From positions 3,340,111 through 3,404,110 of the forward strand of contig NZ_DS999213.1 of the NCBI RefSeq assembly GCF_000156335.1: DNA of 64,000 nucleotides, written 5' to 3'. Both the position numbers and the translations under genes were made by a program. This DNA is from Roseobacter sp. GAI101. Its GTDB lineage: Bacteria > Pseudomonadota > Alphaproteobacteria > Rhodobacterales > Rhodobacteraceae. The notes under the pieces were generated by a model. The model did no database searches and was not told the origin of the DNA. It saw only the letters and a list, made by a program, of their open reading frames with translations. How positions within the stretch are numbered: the stretch's first letter is position 1; each line of letters begins with the position of its first letter. This document shows positions 7,544-16,367 of this stretch, one piece after another.

Positions 7544-8883
7544 CAGGGCGGATTGCGCACCTGTGGCGCTCCATGCCGGTACGGCTGGCACTTTTGCTGG
7601 TGCTGCTGTTCTCGACCGTGAGCCTGCTGAGCCTCGCGGGGAGCTATGCGGTGACGCAGAATTCGTTTGAAACGGCGATCCGAGCGGATCTGGAACAGGA
7701 CATCGCGGGCTTTCGCGCCGCCCCCAATGCGCGGGCAGTCGCCTTGCTGGTGGAGGGGGAATCGCGCGATGCCGACCCGGGCCGCGTGATCCTTAGCTAT
7801 ATCATGCCGTCCGGGCGCATCTATGGAAACGGTGCGATTGCGCGCGACGATGAAGGTTATCACATTGTGTCGCTGGCGCGGGACCGGGCGGAATATGACG
7901 GGGATTATCTGTCACTGACCACCCGGCTTTACGGGGGCCAACTGACCGTGGCACGCAGCCGCGCGCAGATCGAAGCGCTGCGCACAGTGTTTTTGAACAT
8001 CCTGCTGATCAGCCTGCTGCCGACCGTATTGATCGCCCTTTCTGGGGGGCTTTATCTTGCCAGGCGCAGCAAACATCACGTCGAGGTCATCGGTGGCACG
8101 CTGGATGATCTGACCAATGGCGATCTTTCCGCGCGGGTCAGGGTGTCGCCCCATTGGGCGGATGACCTGGTACGGATCGGCAACAAGGTGAACCAGATGG
8201 CCAGCGCGCAAGAGGCGCAAACCCAGATGCTTCGGCAGGTGTCTTCTGACATTGCCCATGATCTGAAAACGCCGATACAGCGGGTCGCCGTGCATCTGGA
8301 TGACCTTGCCCGCACCGTCCCGCCCGAAACCGAGGACGGTGCGTTGCTGGCGAAGGCGCAGGACGAGGTGACCGGTATCGCATCGGTGTTCCAGTCGCTG
8401 TTGCAGATCGCATCCGTCGAAGCCGGTTCGCCCAAGGCGCATTTCAAGCCGGTCGATCTGAACCGTCTGTGCCAGACCATGACCGAGGTGTACGAGCCCG
8501 CAGCCATGGCCAAGGACCAATCGCTGGTTTGCGAGGTGCCAAAGGATCCGGTCCTTGTGCAGGGCGACAAGAATCTGTTGGGGCAGGTATTGGCCAATCT
8601 GATCGAAAACGCACTGCGCCATACGCCACAGGGCAGCCGGATCAGCGTATCGCTTTGCATGTCCCAGGGCCGCCCCACACTTGAGGTTGCGGATAACGGT
8701 CCGGGTATCCCCGAAGCCGAGCGTGAAAAGGTACTGCGCCGGCTTTACCGTCTGGATACCAGCCGGAACACGCCGGGCAACGGGCTGGGGCTAAGCCTGG
8801 TGGATGGGGTCGTGAAACTGCACGGGGGTGCGCTGGGCCTGCTGGACAATGCACCCGGGCTGAGGGTGCGGATCGTTTTTTGA
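7540..8883 (+). CDS. Sensor histidine kinase, partner of the response regulator at 6872
   Basis: A 447-residue transmembrane kinase: membrane segment about 14-37, periplasmic domain of roughly 110 residues, second membrane segment 150-173, HAMP 175-225, phosphoacceptor His240 in SDIAHDLKTP, N box NLIENALRHTP, and ATP-lid motifs DNGPGIP and GNGLGLSLV. The ATG lies in the regulator's stop codon, so the two form a classic EnvZ/OmpR-like pair. The ligand is unknown; opposition to a DegP gene points to cell-envelope conditions. The C-terminus ends abruptly after RVRIVF, within normal family limits. Confidence 0.92.
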   Translation: MTGRIAHLWRSMPVRLALLLVLLFSTVSLLSLAGSYAVTQNSFETAIRADLEQDIAGFRAAPNARAVALLVEGESRDADPGRVILSYIMPSGRIYGNGAIARDDEGYHIVSLARDRAEYDGDYLSLTTRLYGGQLTVARSRAQIEALRTVFLNILLISLLPTVLIALSGGLYLARRSKHHVEVIGGTLDDLTNGDLSARVRVSPHWADDLVRIGNKVNQMASAQEAQTQMLRQVSSDIAHDLKTPIQRVAVHLDDLARTVPPETEDGALLAKAQDEVTGIASVFQSLLQIASVEAGSPKAHFKPVDLNRLCQTMTEVYEPAAMAKDQSLVCEVPKDPVLVQGDKNLLGQVLANLIENALRHTPQGSRISVSLCMSQGRPTLEVADNGPGIPEAEREKVLRRLYRLDTSRNTPGNGLGLSLVDGVVKLHGGALGLLDNAPGLRVRIVF

Positions 8884-8980
8884 AGATCGATTGCCCTTTG
8901 AAAGGTGACGCGCGGATGGGGTTGCAAAATCGCCCGACCTCTGGCCCATTCGCATCCAGCCAAATCAAAGGACCCGCCCC

Positions 8981-9946
8981 ATGCGCGCCATGCAAGTCAC
9001 CGCCTATGACCAGCCCCTGACCCTTCAGCATCTTGATGTGCCGGTGCCCCGGGCCGGAGAGGTTCTTGTTCAGGTCGATACTTGCGGTCTGAACTTCGGC
9101 GATCTGCTGGTGATCAAAGGCACCTATCAGGAAAAGCCCGCGCTGCCCGTCACCCTGGGGATGGAGCTTGCGGGGACGGTCACGGCCCTTGGTGACGGTG
9201 TTACGGACTTGAAGGTGGGGCAGCGCATCGCGGCCTATAGCGGCTTTCACGGCCTTGCCGAATACGCAGCGGTCCCCGCCGATATTTGCGTGCCGATCCC
9301 GGACAGGATGACATCGGTCGACGCCGCGGCCTTTCTGATTGCCTATGGTACCAGCCACGTGGCGCTGGACTATAAGGCGCGGCTGCAACCGGGCGAACGC
9401 CTGCTAGTGCTTGGGGCATCCGGCGGTGTGGGGCTGACGGCGGTCGAACTGGGCAAGCTGATGGGGGCAGAAGTCATTGCCTGCGCACGCGGCCAGGCCA
9501 AGCTCGAGATTTGCCGCGCGGCAGGGGCCGATCATCTGATTGATTCCGACACGGACGATATCCGCGAGATCGTCAAATCCCTTGGCGGTGCCGATGTGGT
9601 CTATGACCCGATTGGCGGCGATCAATTCAAGGCGGCCCTGCGCGCCTGCAACCCCGAAGCGCGGCTGCTGCCGCTGGGCTTTGCCTCGGGCGAGGTGCCG
9701 CAAATTCCCGCGAACATCCTGTTGGTCAAAAACCTGAACGTGCTGGGCCTGTTCTGGGGCGGCTATAAAAAGTTCAAACCCTCGGTGCTGACAGACAGCT
9801 TCAAGACGCTGATCGACTGGTATGTCGCGGGTCAGCTGAAACCCCATGTCAGCCATGTGCTGCCGCTGGAACAGGCGAACGAGGCGCTGGATCTGCTGCG
9901 CAGTCGCAAGGCGACCGGCAAGGTCGTGGTGCAGGTGGCGGGCTAA
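8981..9946 (+). CDS. Zinc-independent NADPH:quinone oxidoreductase-like (MDR family)
   Basis: A 321-residue medium-chain dehydrogenase/reductase. The N-terminal GroES-like fold includes CGLNFGDLLVIKGTYQ, typical of the quinone oxidoreductase branch, which lacks the zinc-ligand cysteines. The nucleotide-binding domain has LGASGGVGLTAVELGKLMGA (AxxGxxG-type motif) near 145-165. Such enzymes reduce quinones or enones with NADPH. The start has AAAGGA eight bases upstream. Its TAA overlaps the convergent EamA gene by four bases. Confidence 0.88.
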   Translation: MRAMQVTAYDQPLTLQHLDVPVPRAGEVLVQVDTCGLNFGDLLVIKGTYQEKPALPVTLGMELAGTVTALGDGVTDLKVGQRIAAYSGFHGLAEYAAVPADICVPIPDRMTSVDAAAFLIAYGTSHVALDYKARLQPGERLLVLGASGGVGLTAVELGKLMGAEVIACARGQAKLEICRAAGADHLIDSDTDDIREIVKSLGGADVVYDPIGGDQFKAALRACNPEARLLPLGFASGEVPQIPANILLVKNLNVLGLFWGGYKKFKPSVLTDSFKTLIDWYVAGQLKPHVSHVLPLEQANEALDLLRSRKATGKVVVQVAG

Positions 9947-10923
9947 ATACTGCGCAGGGGCCGAGTCTTCAGCAGGCGGCGAGCTTTTTGGCGTTCACGC
10001 AGGAACACGAAAAGCCCCGATCCCAGAATAAGCGCGATGCCGACCCAGATCTCCCAGACGGGCAGGTCTCCGAAGATCACGAGGCCCCAGAACACGGCAA
10101 GCGGCAAGCCGATGTATTCAAACGGTGCGACGGTGGCGGCATCCGCGATGCGGTAGGCCTGGCTTAGGCAATAGCCGATCACCGCCGCGTTGACCCCGAG
10201 GCCCAGAAATACCCATAGATCTTCTTGCGCGGGCCAGACCCATTCCCGCAACAAGAATAGCATGGACGGCGCGCTGTTGGCGTCGACGAAACGGCCATCG
10301 CCTGCAATCAGGAAGAACCCCAGCGATACGATCAGAAACGTCCCCTGAATGTATATCGATAGGGCGGATGCTTTGCTGTGAACGCCCAGACGGCGGGTCA
10401 TCAACTGGTTCAATGCATAGGTCAGAGCCGAGATTACCGGAAGCAATAATACAAGCCTTGAGACTTGCAAAGCCTGCGTATCGGCCCAAGGCCGCTGCAT
10501 GATGATCACCCCGACAAACCCTACGGCCACCGCCGTCAATCGCATGATGCCGACTTTTTCGCCCAAGATAGGGATCGACAAAAGCGTGATGAACAGCGGG
10601 GCCACAAAGAACAACGCCGTTGCATCCGCCAAGGGAATCGCGGCAAGGGCAAGGAAAAAGGTCATATTCGCCACGACCACCAGCAGGCCGCGCAGAATAT
10701 GCCAATGCGCTTGGGTGGTTTTCAAAATGCGCCACCCGCCCTCAAGCTGGACCAGCACAAGACTGAACAGAATGCCGATAAAGGCCCGCGCAAATACGAT
10801 CTCGTGGAGGGGGTAGCCACCTGAGAGCTTTTTGATCAGCATATCATTGATCGAAATCGCCAGGATTCCGGCCAAAACGAAACCGATGGCAGCTCCCGAC
10901 CTGTTATGTGCATCTGCATTCAT
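9943..10923 (-). CDS. EamA-family (DMT superfamily) transporter
   Basis: A 326-residue membrane protein with about ten predicted transmembrane helices in two EamA halves, the first around 10-145 and the second around 165-310. The loop FARAFIGIL after helix 2 and FEYIGLPLAVFWGLVIFGD near helix 8-9 fit the drug/metabolite transporter family. Substrate unknown; members export amino acids, metabolites or drugs. A basic C-terminal tail (RERQKARRLLKTRPLRSI) follows the last helix. Confidence 0.88.
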   Translation of the reverse strand: MNADAHNRSGAAIGFVLAGILAISINDMLIKKLSGGYPLHEIVFARAFIGILFSLVLVQLEGGWRILKTTQAHWHILRGLLVVVANMTFFLALAAIPLADATALFFVAPLFITLLSIPILGEKVGIMRLTAVAVGFVGVIIMQRPWADTQALQVSRLVLLLPVISALTYALNQLMTRRLGVHSKASALSIYIQGTFLIVSLGFFLIAGDGRFVDANSAPSMLFLLREWVWPAQEDLWVFLGLGVNAAVIGYCLSQAYRIADAATVAPFEYIGLPLAVFWGLVIFGDLPVWEIWVGIALILGSGLFVFLRERQKARRLLKTRPLRSI

Positions 10924-11032
10924 ATTCGAGACTTACCACCTTTGGGTATCCTGTCCAGCGCGTTTCATCTTGGCGCGGGGGCTGCATCTGGGCTAGGTTG
11001 TCGAAAACACCGCCTGCACAAGGATACCGCCC

Positions 11033-11557
11033 ATGCAAATGTCAGATACCCGCCAGATCGCAGCCACGCCCGCCGAAGTTTACGCCGCTTTGTTGGACCC
11101 CGACATGCTGATCAAATGTGTGCCCGGTGCGACCGAGGTGTCCGGTTCCGCAGAAGAAGGTTTCGAGGCGACAGTCGTGCAAAAAGTCGGCCCGGTGAAG
11201 GCGACATTCAAGGGGCAAGTTGTGATGTCCGACATGGTGCCTGACCAGTCGATCACGATCACGGGCGAAGGCAAGGGCGGTGCAGCGGGTTTCGCCAAGG
11301 GCGGCGCGGTCGTGACGCTGCTTGAAAAAGACGGCGGAACCGAACTGACCTATGATGTCGAGGCAAAGATCGGCGGCAAGCTGGCGCAGCTTGGCAGCCG
11401 GATCATTGATGGTTTCGCGAAAAAGATGGCCGATCAGTTCTTTAACAACCTGCAAGAAACGCTTGAGGGGCCAGCCGATGAGGGCGCGCACGCAACCGAT
11501 GAGGCAGCAGACGGCAAATCGAAGAAAAAGGGTTGGTTCGGCCGCGAAAAGACCTGA
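11033..11557 (+). CDS. CoxG/SRPBCC-family protein (carbon monoxide dehydrogenase subunit G-like)
   Basis: A 174-residue protein whose first about 145 residues match the CoxG type of the SRPBCC fold: ATPAEVYAALLDPDMLIKCV near the N-terminus, VGPVKATFKGQV, and a long C-terminal helix with QLGSRIIDGFAKKMADQFF. CoxG is linked to membrane anchoring or maturation of CO dehydrogenase and is often encoded far from cox genes, as here; no coxMSL is in the window. The tail is acidic and then lysine-rich (KSKKKGWFG). Starts after AAGGA; a second ATG two codons in is possible. Confidence 0.85.
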   Translation: MQMSDTRQIAATPAEVYAALLDPDMLIKCVPGATEVSGSAEEGFEATVVQKVGPVKATFKGQVVMSDMVPDQSITITGEGKGGAAGFAKGGAVVTLLEKDGGTELTYDVEAKIGGKLAQLGSRIIDGFAKKMADQFFNNLQETLEGPADEGAHATDEAADGKSKKKGWFGREKT

Positions 11558-11621
11558 ACAGCACCTCTGTTAACCCGCTGCTAATCAGGCTAGTTTCCGG
11601 CAAAATCATCCGGAGGCTTCG

Positions 11622-12551
11622 ATGCCAGATATTGTAGAAATCAACGACCTGCGCAAAGCCTACGCCGATGGGTTCGAGGCGCTCAAAGGGGTCACTCTCA
11701 AGATCAAACAGGGCGAAATTTTAGCGCTGCTCGGGCCCAATGGTGCGGGCAAGACAACCCTTATTTCAACGGTTTGCGGGATTACCACGGCAACCGGCGG
11801 GACCGTCAAGGTCGGGGGGCATGACACGATCACCGATTACCGCGCGGCCCGTGGGATGATCGGTCTGGTTCCCCAGGAAATAAACCTTGAACCCTTTGAA
11901 AAAGTCATCAGCACCGTAAGGTTTTCCCGCGGATTGTTCGGCAAGCCCAAAGATGACGCTGCGTTGGAAAAAATCCTGCGTCAGCTGTCGCTTTGGGATA
12001 AAAGAGACAGCCAGATCCGCGCGTTGTCAGGTGGTATGAAGCGCCGGGTGCTGATCGCCAAGGCGTTGGCCCACGAGCCGCGCGTGTTGTTTCTGGATGA
12101 ACCGACCGCCGGCGTCGACGTCGAATTGCGTCGCGACATGTGGGAAATCGTGGCAGGTCTCAAGGCCGATGGCGTCACCATCATTCTGACAACCCATTAC
12201 ATCGAAGAGGCCGAAGCCATCGCCGACCGCATCGGCGTCATCGCTCATGGTGAATTGCTGTTGGTCGAAGACAAGAACAAGCTGATGGCGCGGATGGGCA
12301 AGAAACAGCTTCAGGTCCATCTGACCAAGCCAATCGATGCCGTTCCCGCCAGTTTGGTGTCAGACGCGCTGACCCTGTCCGAAGACGGTAGCACGCTGAT
12401 CTATACCTATGACACCCGTGCAGAACGCACCGGGATCACGAAACTTCTGTCCGATGTTGCCGCTGCCGGGCTTGTTCTGACGGATCTTGAAACCTCGCAA
12501 AGCAGTCTGGAAGAAATCTTTGTGGATCTGCTCAAGGAGGACGCGGCATGA
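11622..12551 (+). CDS. ABC exporter ATP-binding protein (YadG-like)
   Basis: A 309-residue ATPase with Walker A GPNGAGKT, a Q-loop around LVPQEINL, signature LSGGMKRR and Walker [14 protein letters not shown]. Length and the adjacent ABC-2 permease match the E. coli YadG/YadH pair. A C-terminal extension of about 80 residues after the ATPase core is usual for this subfamily. A GGAGG site precedes the ATG by seven bases. It overlaps the permease gene by four bases. Substrate not inferable. Confidence 0.9.
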   Translation: MPDIVEINDLRKAYADGFEALKGVTLKIKQGEILALLGPNGAGKTTLISTVCGITTATGGTVKVGGHDTITDYRAARGMIGLVPQEINLEPFEKVISTVRFSRGLFGKPKDDAALEKILRQLSLWDKRDSQIRALSGGMKRRVLIAKALAHEPRVLFLDEPTAGVDVELRRDMWEIVAGLKADGVTIILTTHYIEEAEAIADRIGVIAHGELLLVEDKNKLMARMGKKQLQVHLTKPIDAVPASLVSDALTLSEDGSTLIYTYDTRAERTGITKLLSDVAAAGLVLTDLETSQSSLEEIFVDLLKEDAA

Positions 12552-13309
12552 ACTGGATCGCAGTCAATTCCATCTACAAATTCGAGATGGCGCGCTTTTT
12601 CCGCACGATCACCCAAAGCTTCGTCTCGCCCGTCCTGTCCACATCGCTTTATTTCGTGGTCTTCGGCGCGGCCATCGGCAGCCGCATTCAAGAGGTCGAA
12701 GGCATCAGCTACGGCGCGTTCATCGTGCCGGGTCTGATCATGCTCAGCGTGATCACGCAGTCGATCTCCAATGCGTCCTTCGGCATCTATTTCCCGAAAT
12801 TCATCGGCACGGTGTTCGAACTGCTGTCCGCCCCGATCAACTTTATCGAGATTGTGCTGGGCTATGTCGGCGCTGCGGCAACCAAGGCGCTGTTCATCGG
12901 GGTCATTATCCTTATGACCGCGTTTTTCTTTGTCGATATTACCATAGCACACCCCTTCTGGATGGTCGTTTTTCTGGTGCTGACCTGCATCAGCTTTTCC
13001 TTGTTCGGCTTTATCATCGGTATTTGGGCGGGCAATTTCGAACAGTTGCAACTGGTGCCCTTGCTGATCATCACGCCTTTGGTGTTCCTTGGCGGATCGT
13101 TTTATTCGATCTCCATGTTGCCGCCCGTGTGGCAGGTAATCTCGCATTTCAATCCTGTGGTGTACCTGATTTCGGGCTTCCGGTGGTCGTTCTTCGGGGC
13201 GGCGGACGTGCCGATCGTTACAAGCCTGCTGGCGATTGCCGGGTTCACAGCATTGTGCCTCGCGGTGATCTGGTGGATTTTCCGCACAGGCTGGCGAATT
13301 CGGCAATAA
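12548..13309 (+). CDS. ABC-2-type transporter permease (YadH-like)
   Basis: A 253-residue membrane protein with six predicted helices, an N-terminal amphipathic segment ([18 protein letters not shown]) and the ABC-2 signature region around [21 protein letters not shown]. The start ATG overlaps the ATPase stop (ATGA), so the two-gene exporter is translationally coupled. Length fits YadH (about 256 residues). Confidence 0.9.
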   Translation: MNWIAVNSIYKFEMARFFRTITQSFVSPVLSTSLYFVVFGAAIGSRIQEVEGISYGAFIVPGLIMLSVITQSISNASFGIYFPKFIGTVFELLSAPINFIEIVLGYVGAAATKALFIGVIILMTAFFFVDITIAHPFWMVVFLVLTCISFSLFGFIIGIWAGNFEQLQLVPLLIITPLVFLGGSFYSISMLPPVWQVISHFNPVVYLISGFRWSFFGAADVPIVTSLLAIAGFTALCLAVIWWIFRTGWRIRQ

Positions 13310-13361
13310 GTATCCGGCGCTTGCCTTGTTTGGCGACGGGTCGCACTCTACATGGAGCGAT

Positions 13362-14159
13362 ATGATAAATTATCTTCCTTTCCTCCCCAAGCATCCCACC
13401 GTCGCCGTTATCCGCCTCTCCGGCGTAATCGGGGGCCGCGCACGCGGCGGCCTGAACGACGGTGGCATCGGACCCGCGATCGACAAAGCCTTCAGCCGCG
13501 GCAAACCCGTGGCTGTCGCCCTCGAGATCAGTTCGCCCGGGGGCAGCCCTGTACAGTCGTCCCTGATCGGCGCACGCATCCGGCGGCTTGCCGATGAAAA
13601 GAAAATTCCCGTGATTGCTTTCGTCGAAGACGTCGCTGCTTCGGGGGGGTATTGGCTGGCCGCCGCGGCTGACGAGGTGTACGCCGACCCAAGTTCCGTC
13701 GTTGGGTCCATCGGGGTCATTTCGTCATCCTTCGGCGCGAGCGAACTGATCAGCCGTCATGGGATTGAACGGCGCGTTTATACCGCAGGTCAGTCGAAAT
13801 CCATGCTTGACCCGTTCCGCCCGGAGAAACCCGAGGACGTCGAACGGCTGAAACACATCCTTAATGACATCCACACCAATTTCATCGACCACGTCAAAGC
13901 ACGGCGGGGCGACAAACTGGCACCCGATGTGGATCTGTTCACCGGAGAAATCTGGCTGGCCAAGCGCGCGGCTGAATTGGGTTTGATCGATGGCATCGGC
14001 CACCTGCGACCGTTCCTGAAAGAACGCTTTGGCGACAAGGTAAAGTTCGCGCGGTACGGCACCAAGAAAGGTCTGCTGTCACGCTTTGGCGCGCAGATCA
14101 TCGGGGATGCGGTTGACAGTATCGAAGAGCGCGCCGCCTATGCGCAGTTCGGCCTGTAA
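13362..14159 (+). CDS. S49-family (SppA-like) serine peptidase
   Basis: A 265-residue single-domain S49 peptidase. The nucleophile Ser is in VAASGGYWLA and the general-base Lys in AGQSKSMLDPF, matching the Ser-Lys dyad of SppA. No clear transmembrane anchor is present before PKHPTVAVIRL, so it could be cytoplasmic or peripherally bound. I choose ATG 13362 with GGAG four bases upstream over a TTG at 13326. SppA digests leftover signal peptides; the short SohB-like size leaves the role open. It is followed after three bases by a small zinc-ribbon membrane protein gene. Confidence 0.87.
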   Translation: MINYLPFLPKHPTVAVIRLSGVIGGRARGGLNDGGIGPAIDKAFSRGKPVAVALEISSPGGSPVQSSLIGARIRRLADEKKIPVIAFVEDVAASGGYWLAAAADEVYADPSSVVGSIGVISSSFGASELISRHGIERRVYTAGQSKSMLDPFRPEKPEDVERLKHILNDIHTNFIDHVKARRGDKLAPDVDLFTGEIWLAKRAAELGLIDGIGHLRPFLKERFGDKVKFARYGTKKGLLSRFGAQIIGDAVDSIEERAAYAQFGL

Positions 14160-14162
14160 ATC

Positions 14163-14330
14163 ATGGTTCTTAAAGTCGTTATTCTGTTTCTGGTCGCCAT
14201 GGGCACGCTTGCATGGTTCGGCAAGATGCATTGGCTGGGCGGCAAGACGCTAACCCAGAAAAAATGTAATTCCTGCGGACGGTTCCGCATCGGCAAGGGC
14301 CCCTGCGGCTGTGGGGGGAAGCGCGGATGA
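14163..14330 (+). CDS. Small membrane protein with zinc-ribbon-like cysteines (55 aa)
   Basis: A 55-residue ORF: one N-terminal hydrophobic helix (about 2-19), then a basic tail with Cys35-x2-Cys38 and Cys48-x-Cys50 in KKCNSCGRFRIGKGPCGC. The two cysteine pairs suggest a tiny zinc ribbon on the cytoplasmic face. It begins three bases after the S49 gene and its TGA overlaps the ATG of the antiporter gene (ATGA), which argues that it is translated. Family not recognised. It may partner the S49 peptidase or the antiporter; that is inference. Confidence 0.7.
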   Translation: MVLKVVILFLVAMGTLAWFGKMHWLGGKTLTQKKCNSCGRFRIGKGPCGCGGKRG

Positions 14331-15286
14331 TTATGCCTTGGGTTCTAAGTGTTCTTGGGTTGGCTATTCTGCTGCTTGCGGGCGATGCCTTGGTCAAAGG
14401 GGCGGTCAACCTGTCCTTGCGCCTTGGCGTCCCTGCGCTGATCGTCAGTCTGACCATCGTCGCTTTCGGGACGTCCGCACCCGAACTGCTGATTTCGATC
14501 AAGGCTGTGCTTGAGGGGGCTCCGGGCCTTGCCCTGGGCAATGTCGTGGGGTCGAACACGGCCAATATTCTGATGGTGCTGGGCATTCCTGCGCTGCTTG
14601 CGACGATGCACACGTCTGAATGCAAGACCCGGAAGACCTTCAACATGATGATCGCAGCATCGGTCCTGTTCATGCTGTTGGCCTTGCGCGGCGTCTATGA
14701 TGTCTGGGCGGGTCTGATCCTGTTGGCCTGTCTGGGATTTGTCCTGTTCGACGCCTTTCGCGACAGCCAAAAGCACCGTGAAGGGGCAAAGGACGCCGCC
14801 GCAGACGATCTGGAGGAACCCGAGGGGGCTGATCCGGACCTGCCCGGCTGGCGCATCGCGCTGTTTTTGGTGCTGGGTTTGGTCGGTCTGCCGCTGGGGG
14901 CCAGCCTGTTGGTCGATAATGCTTCGATCATCGCGCGGGCTTACGGCGTGAGCGATACGGTGATCGGTCTGACGCTGGTCGCCATCGGAACATCCTTGCC
15001 CGAACTGGCAACGACCGTGATGGCCGCGTTGCGCCGTCAGGCAGATGTGGCGTTGGGCAATGTGATCGGCTCAAATATCTTCAACCTGTTGGGGATCATC
15101 GGTGTCGCAAGTCTGGTTGGCCCGATCGAGGTGGACCCCGAGTTCTTGCAGTTTGACTTGTGGGTCATGCTGGGCGCGTCGTTGCTGCTGATCCCATTCG
15201 TTTATCTTGGGCGGGATATAACGCGGATCTGGGGCATTGCACTTTGTGCGATCTACGCGCTCTACCTGACTGCTGTGCTGATTTAA
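14327..15286 (+). CDS. Calcium/sodium antiporter, CaCA family (YrbG-like)
   Basis: A 319-residue cation exchanger with about ten helices in two inverted repeats. The alpha-1 motif VAFGTSAPELLISI and the alpha-2 motif VAIGTSLPELATTV are both intact, with the GNVVGSNTANIL and GNVIGSNIFNLL segments that follow them. A hydrophilic, acidic loop (about 140-180) separates the halves. Translationally coupled to the preceding 55-residue gene. Confidence 0.93.
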   Translation: MIMPWVLSVLGLAILLLAGDALVKGAVNLSLRLGVPALIVSLTIVAFGTSAPELLISIKAVLEGAPGLALGNVVGSNTANILMVLGIPALLATMHTSECKTRKTFNMMIAASVLFMLLALRGVYDVWAGLILLACLGFVLFDAFRDSQKHREGAKDAAADDLEEPEGADPDLPGWRIALFLVLGLVGLPLGASLLVDNASIIARAYGVSDTVIGLTLVAIGTSLPELATTVMAALRRQADVALGNVIGSNIFNLLGIIGVASLVGPIEVDPEFLQFDLWVMLGASLLLIPFVYLGRDITRIWGIALCAIYALYLTAVLI

Positions 15287-15301
15287 GAGAAAGACCAAGC
15301 C

Positions 15302-16081
15302 ATGAAACATGCGTTGGTAACGGGGGCAGGTGCACGTCTGGGGCGTGCGATGGCGCTGTATCTGGGTGATCGCGGCTTTGACGTTGCGGTGCATTACAAC
15401 ACGTCTTGCGAGGGCGCGGACGAGGTTGTCGCCCAGCTTGCCGCGAAAGGCCAGCGCGGGGTTGCCGTTCAGGCTGATCTGCTGAACGAAAGCGAGACGC
15501 AAAACCTTTTCCCCCGCGCACTGGAAGCGTTGGGCGGGCCGATCACCTGCCTGATCAACAACGCGTCGATCTTTGAATATGACAACGTTGCGACCGCCAC
15601 CGAAGAAAGCTGGCACCGTCATATCGGCAGCAATCTTCGCGCGCCGTTCGTGCTGACCCAGGCGATGGCGGCGCAGGGGCTGGTTGCCGAAACTGATGAC
15701 AGGGGCGAACCCCGGGGGGCCGGTCTGATCATCAACATGCTGGATCAACGGGTGCGCAAACTGACACCCGAGTTTATGACCTATACGATCGCCAAAATGG
15801 GGCTGTGGGCGATGACACAGACCACCGCGCAAGCGCTGGCCCCGACGATCCGGGTCAATGCGATCGGACCGGGCCCGACGTTGAAAGGGGCCAACCAGAC
15901 CGAAGATCATTTTGCCAATCAACGCGCGCGGGTGATTCTCGAGCGTGGGTCGAACCCGGAAGACATCAGCGCCGCTTTGGGGTATTTTCTGGACGCACCA
16001 TCGGTCACCGGACAGCTTTTATGCACGGATGGCGGGCAGCATCTGGGATGGCGCACGCCGGATGCACAGGGCCTCGAATAA
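15302..16081 (+). CDS. SDR family oxidoreductase, pteridine reductase (FolM)-like
   Basis: A 259-residue short-chain dehydrogenase. The dinucleotide motif is TGAGARLGRAMA, close to the TGxxxRxG version of pteridine reductases; NNAS follows at about 84, and the catalytic YTIAK (Tyr-x3-Lys) with upstream INMLDQR lies near 160-165. PTR1/FolM members reduce dihydrobiopterin or dihydromonapterin, or act on folate. The assignment within SDRs rests on the RLG motif and the LDQR segment. It follows the antiporter gene by 15 bp. Confidence 0.8.
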   Translation: MKHALVTGAGARLGRAMALYLGDRGFDVAVHYNTSCEGADEVVAQLAAKGQRGVAVQADLLNESETQNLFPRALEALGGPITCLINNASIFEYDNVATATEESWHRHIGSNLRAPFVLTQAMAAQGLVAETDDRGEPRGAGLIINMLDQRVRKLTPEFMTYTIAKMGLWAMTQTTAQALAPTIRVNAIGPGPTLKGANQTEDHFANQRARVILERGSNPEDISAALGYFLDAPSVTGQLLCTDGGQHLGWRTPDAQGLE

Positions 16082-16367
16082 CCGACGCTCCGAAAGTTTT
16101 GCACTTTGGTGGAGGTAGTTAACAAATCTGTTACAAATAGCACCTTGTTATCAGTGGCTTGCAGGTGGTTTATAAAAATAACGTTTGAAAACAGTGCGTT
16201 AAAAAAGTGCTTAAAATTTGTGCGATCAAGGGAAGGCCGTTAAAAACAAGGGAAATTTCGATTTCACAGAAAGTTATCTGCACAGTTATCCACAGGAGTA
16301 GGGGGTATGTTTTTCCTTGTCGCCAAGGCCAAGCTATTGCAGCACTTCAGCCAAAGAAGCCGAATCA
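16082..16367. other. AT-rich intergenic region upstream of uvrC
   Basis: 286 bp without a gene, unusually AT-rich for this window between about 16115 and 16275. It contains TAACA/TGTTA (16119-16132) as a small inverted repeat, TTAA-N8-TTAA at 16199-16214, and one perfect DnaA box listed separately. The uvrC promoter should be here; I could not choose one hexamer pair. Confidence 0.6.
16286..16294 (+). promoter_or_regulatory. Perfect DnaA box (TTATCCACA)
   Basis: TTATCCACA exactly matches the consensus DnaA box, 73 bp before the uvrC ATG. A related TTATCTGCA with two mismatches lies 12 bp upstream. No further good boxes are seen in the gap, so a single regulatory site is more likely than an origin. 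Confidence 0.45.

Noticed and set aside
12407..13306. 299-codon minus-strand ORF antisense to the ABC permease gene
   Set aside because: Antisense shadow, rich in Arg/His/Asp/Gln; the plus-strand YadH-like gene explains the region.
16199..16214. CtrA-type site (TTAA-N7-TTAA)
   Set aside because: The spacer is eight, not seven, bases, so it does not fit the consensus.
16082..16367. Chromosomal origin of replication
   Set aside because: Only one perfect DnaA box and no cluster of boxes, and the flanking genes (an SDR gene and uvrC) are not the usual origin neighbours. Kept as a single regulatory site instead.
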